Made by a program: the position numbers and the translations under genes
The notes under the pieces: model-generated
Database searches by the model: none
What the model was told of the DNA's origin: nothing
The model's input: only the letters and a program-made list of their open reading frames with translations
Shown here: piece after piece, positions 7,437 through 14,086 of the stretch
Position numbering within the stretch: position 1 is the stretch's first letter
Layout of the letters: every line of letters starts with the position of its first letter
Assembly (NCBI GenBank): GCA_038253135.1
Contig: JBBSHJ010000023.1
Coordinates: 1-39,830 of the forward strand
Direction of reading: 5' to 3'
Length of the DNA: 39,830 nucleotides
DNA from: JBBSHJ01 sp038253135
GTDB taxonomy: Bacteria; Actinomycetota; Actinomycetes; Mycobacteriales; QHCD01

Positions 7437-7637
7437 ATGCCTGACGACCAGACACCAGAGGTCCACGTTGACCAGGTGGCCTCCGCAGGTGACGGCGCCG
7501 CCGTGGTTGAGGTCCGCGAGCCAGGCGAGTTCGTGCAGGGTCACCTGCGCGGCGCGGGCTTCGACGCGCGCTCGGTCGCCGGTGGCACCCAGGCGTGGAT
7601 CCGGTCCGGGCGTCCCGTCGAGAAGGGCACGCGATGA
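7437..7637 (+). pseudogene. Rhodanese-like protein with active-site loop deleted
   Basis: A 66-residue reading frame that starts and ends like a single-domain rhodanese (VVEVREPGEFVQGHLRGA ... GFDARSVAGGTQAWIRSGRPVE), but joins these two parts directly. The missing 40 or so residues would carry the catalytic Cys loop (CxxGxRS), so sulfur transfer is not possible. The deletion keeps the frame, and the stop still overlaps the ATG of the next gene (ATGA). ATG 7437 has GAGAGG (7421-7426) upstream. Confidence 0.75.
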
Positions 7638-9031
7638 GTAGCGAGCGTCAAGACACCACGCTCGTCAATGGCATCAGCCTTGTGCCGATCGACACAACGA
7701 CGCTCGGGGACCGCACTTACGTCGTCCACGACGGCAACGACGCGTTCGTCGTTGATCCGCAGCGCGACATCGACCGCGTCCTGTCGGTCCTGGACGACGC
7801 CGGGGTCCGGCTCACCCACGTGTTCGAGACCCATATTCACAACGACTATCTGACCGGTGGTCTCGCGCTGGCGCAGCGCACCGGTGCCGCCTACCTGGTC
7901 AACGCGGAGGACCAGGTCAGCTTCGACCGCACCCCGGTCCGCGACGGCCAGAGCGTGCCGGTAGGTCGCATGCGGGTGACGGCGGTGTCCACGCCGGGCC
8001 ACACCTTCACCCACCTGTCCTACACACTGGCCGACGACTCCGGTGAGCACATCGGAGTGTTTTCTGGAGGGTCGCTGCTGTACGGCTCCACCGGACGTCC
8101 CGACCTGCTGGGCCCGGAGCACACCGACGCCCTGTTACGCCACCAGCACGCCTCGGCACACAAGTTGGCCCAGATGCTGCCCGACGCAGCTGGCGTCTTT
8201 CCCACGCACGGGTTCGGTTCCTTCTGCTCCTCCACCCAGTCGGATGCGACGGAGTCGACGATCGGGCAGGAGAAGCAGACCAATCCCGTGCTCACCCAGG
8301 ACGAGGAGGACTACGTCCGTGCGCTGCTCGACGGGCTGGGCGCCTATCCGGCCTACTACGCGCACATGTCGCCGCGCAACGCCGAGGGGCCCTCTGCGCC
8401 GGACCTCTCACCCCCGGCCGAGGCAGACCCCAGCGAGCTGCGCCGCCGCATCGAGGCGGGCGAGTGGATCGTCGACCTGCGCAAGCGCACGGCGTTCGCA
8501 GCCGGTCACGCCCCCGGCTCGCTGAACTTCGGCCTCGACGGCGCGTTCGCCACCTACCTGGGCTGGCTGATCACCTGGGGCACCCCGGTGACCCTGCTCG
8601 GCAAGACCGCGCAGGACGTCGCCGAGGCACAACGCGAGCTGGTCCGCATCGGCATCGACCGGCCGGCCGCGCAGGCCACCGGCAGCCCCGAGACCTGGAG
8701 CCACGGCCAGCTTGCCTCGTTCCCGACCGGCACCTTCGCCGACCTTGAGGAGGTCCGGCGGCACCGCCCCGTGGTCGTGCTGGACGTGCGACGGGACGAC
8801 GAGTACGGCTCCGCCCGAATCGCCGGCGCGGTCAACATCCCGATCCACGAGCTGCCGCGGCGGGTCGAGGAGGTTCCCGACGGCGAGCTGTGGGTGCACT
8901 GCGCCAGCGGCTACCGGGCCTCCATCGCGGCGTCCATCCTCGACGCGGCCGGGCGCACACTTGTGGCCATCGACGACAGCTTCGCCAACGCCGAGAAGGT
9001 CGGGCTGCAACTCGTCGGCCCCGACGCCTGA
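7634..9031 (+). CDS. Persulfide dioxygenase-rhodanese fusion (MBL fold, CstB/BlhA type)
   Basis: A 465-residue protein with an N-terminal metallo-beta-lactamase domain like ETHE1/persulfide dioxygenases and two rhodanese-like domains. Metal ligands include His67, His69 and Asp71 (THIHNDY), GHTFTH near residue 120, and the His of FPTHGFGSFC. The first rhodanese domain (VDLRKRTAFAAGHAPGSLNF) lacks the Cys; the second keeps it at Cys423 in CASGYRAS. It should oxidise glutathione- or mycothiol-type persulfides, or CoA persulfide, to sulfite and/or form thiosulfate; the exact thiol is not visible. ATG 7634 overlaps the preceding stop by 4 nt. This is the intact catalytic centre of the module. Confidence 0.9.
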   Translation: MSSERQDTTLVNGISLVPIDTTTLGDRTYVVHDGNDAFVVDPQRDIDRVLSVLDDAGVRLTHVFETHIHNDYLTGGLALAQRTGAAYLVNAEDQVSFDRTPVRDGQSVPVGRMRVTAVSTPGHTFTHLSYTLADDSGEHIGVFSGGSLLYGSTGRPDLLGPEHTDALLRHQHASAHKLAQMLPDAAGVFPTHGFGSFCSSTQSDATESTIGQEKQTNPVLTQDEEDYVRALLDGLGAYPAYYAHMSPRNAEGPSAPDLSPPAEADPSELRRRIEAGEWIVDLRKRTAFAAGHAPGSLNFGLDGAFATYLGWLITWGTPVTLLGKTAQDVAEAQRELVRIGIDRPAAQATGSPETWSHGQLASFPTGTFADLEEVRRHRPVVVLDVRRDDEYGSARIAGAVNIPIHELPRRVEEVPDGELWVHCASGYRASIAASILDAAGRTLVAIDDSFANAEKVGLQLVGPDA

Positions 9032-9042
9032 CCAGCGCTGAG

Positions 9043-9873
9043 ATGACGCTGCTTGTCGCGGTCCTCGCCGGCGCGCTGATCGGGCTCAGCCTCGGCGCGC
9101 TCGGCGGCGGCGGCTCCATCCTCGCCGTGCCAGTACTGGTGTACTTGCTGCACCAGTCCGCGTCGCAGGCCACCACCGGCGCGCTGGTCGTCGTCGGCGT
9201 CACCTCACTGACCAGCGCCACCGCCGCCTACCGGGCCGGCAACGTCAAATTAGCCCGAGGCGTCAGCTTCGGGCTGGTCGCCATCGGCGGCGCGGCCGCC
9301 GGCGCCACGGCGTCCTCACTCGTCAGCGAGCCGGTGCTCCTGGCCTGCTTCGCCGCGCTGATGGTCCTCGTCGCCGGACTGATGATCCTGCGACAGGTGC
9401 GCCACGCCCGCGGCGGCCAGACGGGCGACACCCCGACCGCGCGGGCGGCGGTGGACGAACCGATCATCTCGCTGCGCGAGGGGTTCCTGTGCGACTGCCC
9501 GCGGGCGGTGAAGGTGCTCGTCACCGCGACCGCCGTGGGACTGCTCACCGGCTTCCTCGGCGTCGGCGGAGGCTTCCTCGTCGTACCCGCCCTGACGCTC
9601 GCGCTCGCGCTGCCCATCCAATACGCCGCCGGAACCTCACTGGTCGTCATCACGCTGACCAGCGCCGCCGCCCTGGCCGTGCGAGCCGGCGTCGGCACCA
9701 CCCCCGACTGGCGGCTCGTCGCCGCCCTCACCGCCGCCTCGGTGATCGGCGGCATCGCCGGTGCCCGGTTGGCCGACCGCACCGATACCGCCAAGCTCGC
9801 GGCCGCCTTCACCGGCCTGGTGTTAGCCGTCGCGGCCTACACCGCCGCCCGGGCCCTTCCGGCCCTGCTCTGA
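9043..9873 (+). CDS. tauE: TauE/SafE family sulfite/thiosulfate exporter
   Basis: A 276-residue inner-membrane protein with about eight hydrophobic helices in two repeats, each beginning with the family's Gly-rich signature (LGALGGGGSILAVPVL and TGFLGVGGGFLVVPAL). Such proteins are thought to carry sulfite, sulfoacetate or related anions out of the cell. A cytoplasmic loop between the repeats holds a Cys-x-Cys pair (GFLCDCPRAVK) that could sense or relay sulfur species; this is inference. The start 11 nt after the dioxygenase stop implies co-transcription, and sulfite from the dioxygenase is the obvious cargo. An intact gene. Confidence 0.9.
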   Translation: MTLLVAVLAGALIGLSLGALGGGGSILAVPVLVYLLHQSASQATTGALVVVGVTSLTSATAAYRAGNVKLARGVSFGLVAIGGAAAGATASSLVSEPVLLACFAALMVLVAGLMILRQVRHARGGQTGDTPTARAAVDEPIISLREGFLCDCPRAVKVLVTATAVGLLTGFLGVGGGFLVVPALTLALALPIQYAAGTSLVVITLTSAAALAVRAGVGTTPDWRLVAALTAASVIGGIAGARLADRTDTAKLAAAFTGLVLAVAAYTAARALPALL

Positions 9874-9942
9874 ACCGGATATTCGTTCGGACAATCGCCT
9901 TCTCCCACGGCAAACCACATCCCAACGAACGAAGGAGCAATC

Positions 9943-10110
9943 ATGTGCAGAGCAGTCACCTGCAAGGCCTGCGGCAAGACCACCTGGGCCGGCTGCGGCC
10001 AGCACGTCAGCCAAGTCCTCGCCGGCGTACCGCAGGCCGACCGCTGTCCGGGACACGCGCCAGGCCACCGGCGGCGGAGCAACTGGCTCGCCCGCTTGTT
10101 CGGGCGGTGA
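9943..10110 (+). CDS. Small Cys-rich protein, 55 residues
   Basis: Begins MCRAVTCKACGKTTWAGCGQH and continues with a CPGHAP motif and a basic tail (HRRRSNWLARLFGR). The Cys residues (2, 7, 10, 18, 35) with nearby His residues look like a zinc ribbon or knuckle. Very similar small proteins of unknown function occur widely in actinobacteria. ATG 9943 has an excellent Shine-Dalgarno, GAAGGAG, at 9931-9937. It follows tauE by 69 nt and is the last gene of the island before the tRNA. I do not recognise a function. Confidence 0.8.
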   Translation: MCRAVTCKACGKTTWAGCGQHVSQVLAGVPQADRCPGHAPGHRRRSNWLARLFGR

Positions 10111-10253
10111 CCCGCCCCCGAAGCCCGGTGTCGCCTCCGACGTAACGCGGGCGCAAATCGAACAGCTACCCAGTTGGCCGACGCACCTGCGGCCAAGGGT
10201 CGCGCGGTCTTCGCCGGTATCGCGTCCCACCCAGAGGCTGACTTGGACCGTGA

Positions 10254-10306
10254 TACTGAGCGCTACGGAGCGCTATTTCGGGGGATCTGGCACTACTGAG
10301 CGCTAC
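10254..10306. repeat. 13-bp direct repeats beside tRNA-Leu
   Basis: TACTGAGCGCTAC occurs at 10254-10266 and again at 10294-10306, with a related GGAGCGCTAT at 10267-10276. They lie 11 bases from the tRNA 3' end, between the island-like DNA and core genes. Apart from these, bases 10111-10316 hold no gene. Confidence 0.6.
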
Positions 10307-10316
10307 CCATGTGACG

Positions 10317-10402
10317 TGTCCGAGGGGGGACTTGAACCCCCACGCCCGTTAATAGGGCACTAGCACCTCAAGCTAGCGCGTCTGCCATTCCGCCACCCGG
10401 AC
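10317..10402 (-). tRNA. tRNA-Leu (anticodon GAG)
   Basis: Reading the minus strand from 10402, a 7-bp acceptor stem (GTCCGGG with CTCGGAC, one G-T pair), a D-arm, an anticodon stem CTAGC/GCTAG around loop TTGAGGT (anticodon GAG), a long variable arm (GCCCTATTAACGGGC) and a T-arm GGGGG-TTCAAGT-CCCCC. The long variable arm is typical of tRNA-Leu. Discriminator A is at 10317; CCA is not encoded. Its 3' end faces the integrase-bearing region, the usual polarity for island insertion. Confidence 0.95.
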
Positions 10403-10542
10403 GAGCGGTCGAGGCGACGGCATACGTCGCATGGGCGCCGTGCACCTCGACGAAACACTGTAACCCACCGGCGGCCGTGACCCGACCCAACCGGGGCCGG
10501 GGAGAGATGCCCGGCGGCGCCCCGGTGCGGTAGTAAGGACGC

Positions 10543-11850
10543 ATGAGCACCCGCGCGGTAGACGAGGTAGTGCAGCTGACCAGCGACCTCATCCGGATCG
10601 ACACCACCAACACCGGCGACCCGAATACGACCGTCGGCGAGCGCGCCGCCGCGGAGTGGGTGGCCGGCAAGCTCGACGAGGTCGGGCTCGAGTCGACCCT
10701 GCTCGAGTCCGAGCCAGGGCGGGCCAGCGTCGTCGCGCGGGTCGAGGGTGCCGACCGGAGCCGGCCCGCGCTGCTCATCCACGGGCACCTCGACGTCGTA
10801 CCGGCCGATGCGGGCGAGTGGCAGATGCACCCGTTCGCCGGCGAGGTCCGCGACGGCTACGTGTGGGGCCGCGGCGCGGTCGACATGAAGGACATGGATG
10901 CGATGACGCTCGCGCTGGTCCGCGAGTGGATGCGGACGGGACACCAGCCGCCGCGCGACATCGTGCTGGCCTTCCTGGCCGACGAGGAACACGGCGGCCG
11001 CAAGGGTGCGCGGTTCCTGGTCGACGAGCACGCCGATCTCTTCGACGGCTGCGCCGAGGCGATCAGCGAGGTCGGCGGTTTCAGCCTCACCGTCCGTGAC
11101 GACCTGCGCCTCTACCCCATCCAGACGGCCGAGAAGGGCCTGGCGTGGATGCGATTGGTGGCCAAGGCCCGCCCCGGGCACGGCTCGATGGTGCACGAGG
11201 ACAACGCCGTCACCGCGCTGTGCGAGGCGGTGGCCCGGCTCGGCCGGCACGAGTTCCCGATCGTGATGACCAAAACCACCCGCGCGTTCCTGGACGCCCT
11301 GGCCGACGCGCTCGGCACCGAGCTGGACCCCGACGACATCGAGGCGACGGTCGCCAGGCTCGGCTCGATCGCGAGGATCATCGGAGCCACCCTGCGCAAC
11401 ACGGCCAACCCGACGATGCTGCACGCGGGCTACAAGAGCAACGTCATCCCGGGCACCGCGACGGCGACGGTCGACGGCCGCTTCCTGCCCGGCCAGGAGG
11501 AGGAGTTCGAGCGCCAGCTCGACGAGATCCTCGGACCCGGCATCGAGCGCGAGTGGCTGATCTACGACCAGGCGGTGGAGACCGGGTTCGACGGCCCGTT
11601 GGTCGACGCCATGGCGGCCGGCCTCAAAGCGGAGGACCCGGCCGGCATCGCAGTTCCCTACATGATGTCGGGCGGCACCGACGCGAAGTCGTTCGAGCGG
11701 ATCGGCATCCGCGGCTTCGGCTTCTCGCCGCTGCAGCTGCCCCCGGACCTCGACTTCGCCGCCCTCTTCCACGGGATCGACGAGCGGGTGCCGGTCGAGG
11801 CGCTGCGGTTCGGCGTACGCGTGCTCGATCGGTTCATCGCCGCGAGCTAG
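10543..11850 (+). CDS. M20 family metallopeptidase
   Basis: A 435-residue cytosolic dipeptidase/deacylase-type enzyme (M20/ArgE/DapE superfamily). The zinc-site motifs are in order: HGHLDVVPA near residue 80, GRGAVDMKD near 108 (bridging Asp), DEEHGG near 146 (catalytic and metal Glu), and the late GGTDAKSF and LFHGIDERV segments supplying the last His. The central dimerisation domain carries NVIPGTATATVDGRFLPGQ. Length is usual. ATG 10543 follows GTAAGGA. The likely substrate (a small peptide or N-acyl amino acid) cannot be told from sequence. Confidence 0.9.
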   Translation: MSTRAVDEVVQLTSDLIRIDTTNTGDPNTTVGERAAAEWVAGKLDEVGLESTLLESEPGRASVVARVEGADRSRPALLIHGHLDVVPADAGEWQMHPFAGEVRDGYVWGRGAVDMKDMDAMTLALVREWMRTGHQPPRDIVLAFLADEEHGGRKGARFLVDEHADLFDGCAEAISEVGGFSLTVRDDLRLYPIQTAEKGLAWMRLVAKARPGHGSMVHEDNAVTALCEAVARLGRHEFPIVMTKTTRAFLDALADALGTELDPDDIEATVARLGSIARIIGATLRNTANPTMLHAGYKSNVIPGTATATVDGRFLPGQEEEFERQLDEILGPGIEREWLIYDQAVETGFDGPLVDAMAAGLKAEDPAGIAVPYMMSGGTDAKSFERIGIRGFGFSPLQLPPDLDFAALFHGIDERVPVEALRFGVRVLDRFIAAS

Positions 11851-11950
11851 CCGGATCCGGCGGGTCGCGCGCGGGTCGGTACGTCGGCGGGGCGACGGGG
11901 GGCATACTGCCGATGGCCGTGTGGTTACGGCGACCGCCCTGGAGGCTTTG

Positions 11951-12577
11951 TTGCGGATCAACCTCAGGCCGCGTGAGGACGCGTTCTATGCGTTCTTCAC
12001 CGAGGCCACGCAAAACATCCGGGACGCGTCGCGGGTGTTGCTCGAGCTGAGCCTCGACGAGCCGGACTTCCAGTCCATCTCCGACCGGCTGCGCGACCTC
12101 GAGCACGCCAACGACGACACCACGCACGAGATGTTGCGCAAGCTCAACTCCACCTTCGTCACGCCGTTCGACCGGGCCGACATCTACCGCCTCGGCTCGA
12201 CCCTCGACGACGTCATGGATCACATGGAGGCTGCGGGCAACCTGGTGCAGCTCTACGAGCTGTCGAGCCTGCCGCGGGTGCCGCGCGAGATGCGCACCCT
12301 CGTCGACGTCATCGCGCAGTGCGCGGACGTGACCGCCGAAGCGATGCCGCGGCTGGCGTCGTACAAGCACCTCGAACCCTATTGGATCGAGATCAACCGG
12401 CTGGAGAACGACGGCGACGCCGCCCACCGGATGCTGCTGGTCCGGCTCTTCAGCGGCGAGTACGACGCCCTGACTGTCCTGAAGATGAAGGAGGTCGCCG
12501 ACGAGCTCGAGGAAGCCATCGACGCCTTCGAACACGTTGCAAACACGATCGAGACGATCGTCGTCAAGGAAAGCTGA
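11951..12577 (+). CDS. DUF47 family (PhoU-like) Pit accessory protein
   Basis: A 208-residue all-helical protein of the DUF47/PhoU-related family (LRPREDAFYAFFTEATQNI ... DIYRLGSTLDDVMDHMEAAG ... KMKEVADELEEAIDAFEHVA). The two acidic helix motifs D-x-Y-x-L-x-x-x-x-D-D and E-x-A-D-x-L-E are those that bind metal clusters in PhoU. It is usually encoded directly before a Pit transporter, as here (2-nt gap), and probably adjusts its activity. TTG 11951 is preferred because GGAGG (11941-11945) precedes it and the protein then starts like relatives; GTG 11921 is the alternative. Confidence 0.87.
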   Translation: MRINLRPREDAFYAFFTEATQNIRDASRVLLELSLDEPDFQSISDRLRDLEHANDDTTHEMLRKLNSTFVTPFDRADIYRLGSTLDDVMDHMEAAGNLVQLYELSSLPRVPREMRTLVDVIAQCADVTAEAMPRLASYKHLEPYWIEINRLENDGDAAHRMLLVRLFSGEYDALTVLKMKEVADELEEAIDAFEHVANTIETIVVKES

Positions 12578-12579
12578 GC

Positions 12580-13572
12580 GTGCAGACGCTCGGCATCGCG
12601 CTCGTCATCGCTCTGGCGATGGGCTTCAACTACACGAACGGGTTTCACGACGCGGCGAACGCGATCGCCACATCGGTGTCGACCCGCGCGCTGACGCCGC
12701 GGGCCGCGCTCGTCCTGGCGGCGGTCGGAAACCTGGCCGGCTCCTTCTTCGGCGCCAAGGTCGCCGCCACGGTCGGCAAGGGCATCATCACCCTGCCGGA
12801 CGGCACGGACAGCCTCGTCGTGGTGGCGGCGGCGCTGATCGGCGCGATCGTCTGGAACCTGATCACCTGGTACTTCGGACTGCCGTCGTCGTCCTCGCAT
12901 GCCTTGATTGGCGGCATGGTCGGCGCGGCCCTGATCGCCGATGCGACCGTGCTCTGGCGCGGCGTGCTCGAGAAGGTCGTGATCCCGATGGTGATCTCGC
13001 CCGTCGTGGGCCTGATCGTCGGCTACCTGTTCATGCTCGCCATCATGTGGACCTTCCGCCGGGTCGCGCCGGGGCGGGCGAGCCGCGGCTTCCGCATCGC
13101 GCAGCGGTGCTCGGCGGCCGGGATGGCCTTCGGGCACGGCCTGCAGGACGCGGCCAAGACGATGGGCGTCGTGGTGCTGGCCCTCACCCTGGGCGGGCAC
13201 CACCACGGCGCGGGGATTCCGGTGTGGGTCTACTTCCTCACCGCGGGCGTGCTCTCGCTCGGCACCTACAGCGGCGGCTGGCGGATCATGCGCACGCTCG
13301 GCCGCAAGGTGATCGAGCTCGATCCACCGCAGGGATTTGCGGCGGAGACCACGGCGTCGGCGGTGCTCTACGTCGCGGCGATCGGCTTCGGCGCCCCGAT
13401 CTCCACGACGCACACGATCACCTCGGCCATCATGGGCGTCGGCGCGACCCGCCGGCTGTCGGCGGTGCGCTGGGGTGTGGCCGGCAACATCGCCGTGGCG
13501 TGGGTGCTGACCTTCCCGGCCGCGGCGGCCGTAGCCGTGGCCGGGTACGGCGCGATCGAGATGGTCCGGTAG
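12580..13572 (+). CDS. pit: Low-affinity inorganic phosphate transporter, Pit family
   Basis: A 330-residue membrane protein with about ten helices. Both inverted repeats have the PiT signature: GFNYTNGFHDAANAIAT near residue 15 and GMAFGHGLQDAAKTMGV near 190. Each is followed by the conserved Ser/Thr-rich re-entrant segment (PSSSSHALIGG; APISTTHTITSAIMGVG). It should import phosphate as a metal-phosphate complex driven by protons. GTG 12580 lies 2 nt after the DUF47 stop and the protein starts at the first helix, as usual. Pit-family sulfate permeases exist, but the DUF47 pairing favours phosphate. Confidence 0.93.
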   Translation: MQTLGIALVIALAMGFNYTNGFHDAANAIATSVSTRALTPRAALVLAAVGNLAGSFFGAKVAATVGKGIITLPDGTDSLVVVAAALIGAIVWNLITWYFGLPSSSSHALIGGMVGAALIADATVLWRGVLEKVVIPMVISPVVGLIVGYLFMLAIMWTFRRVAPGRASRGFRIAQRCSAAGMAFGHGLQDAAKTMGVVVLALTLGGHHHGAGIPVWVYFLTAGVLSLGTYSGGWRIMRTLGRKVIELDPPQGFAAETTASAVLYVAAIGFGAPISTTHTITSAIMGVGATRRLSAVRWGVAGNIAVAWVLTFPAAAAVAVAGYGAIEMVR

Positions 13573-13581
13573 CCGGCCCGG

Positions 13582-14010
13582 TCAGCGGCTCTGGATGAGT
13601 CCGTAGACCCGCTCGAGCGCGATCCGCAGCACGATCCGCTCGTCGCGCACCATGGCCGCGCGGTAGTCGTCCCAGTCGGGGTGCTCGCCCTGCACCTCGC
13701 GGTAGACGTCGATCAGCTCCTCGACGGTGGCGTCGCGGGGGTCGGCGGCCACCGCTGACAGCTCGGCCGTGCCCTCCGCTACGGCGTACGACCAGAAGTC
13801 CTGCGACGCGACGTGGAAGCTCACCCGCGGGTCGCGCCGGAGGTTGGCCACCTTGGCTCGGTTGTCCGTCACCGACACCCGGATCCGGTCGGCGCCGGCG
13901 TCGTAGGCGTAGCTCACGTTCGACAGTTGCGGTCGTCCGTCGCGTTTGATGGTGGCGAGTACGCCGCCGTGGCGGGCCGCCAGCAGCTCGCGGAGCGGGT
14001 CGGTGGCCAT
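13582..14010 (-). CDS. PPOX-class F420-dependent enzyme
   Basis: A 142-residue split-barrel flavin/deazaflavin-binding protein. Family segments: LLAARHGGVLATIKRDGRPQLSNVSYAYD, RIRVSVTDNRAKVANLRRDPRVSFHV and FWSYAVAEGTAELS. Actinobacterial proteins of this size and pattern (TIGR03618-like) use F420 to reduce small unsaturated or quinone substrates; the substrate is unknown. ATG 14010 has GGGAGA upstream. Its 3' end meets pit tail to tail and its start diverges from the S9 peptidase gene. Confidence 0.87.
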   Translation of the reverse strand: MATDPLRELLAARHGGVLATIKRDGRPQLSNVSYAYDAGADRIRVSVTDNRAKVANLRRDPRVSFHVASQDFWSYAVAEGTAELSAVAADPRDATVEELIDVYREVQGEHPDWDDYRAAMVRDERIVLRIALERVYGLIQSR

Positions 14011-14086
14011 GGTGTCTCCCTTGCTCGGCCGGCACCGGCCCGCGGTCCCGGCCGGTCCGGTCGGACTCGCGGCACCGGAGTGGACG

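Noticed and set aside
10317..10402. Second attachment site (copy of the tRNA 3' end) inside the window
   Set aside because: I looked for another copy of the CGAGGGGGGACTTGAAC region and found none; it would have to lie left of position 1.
10360..11961. 533-codon open frame on the minus strand
   Set aside because: Antisense shadow of the M20 peptidase and the tRNA; Arg/Val/Gly-rich with no domain, while the plus-strand protein has all its catalytic motifs.
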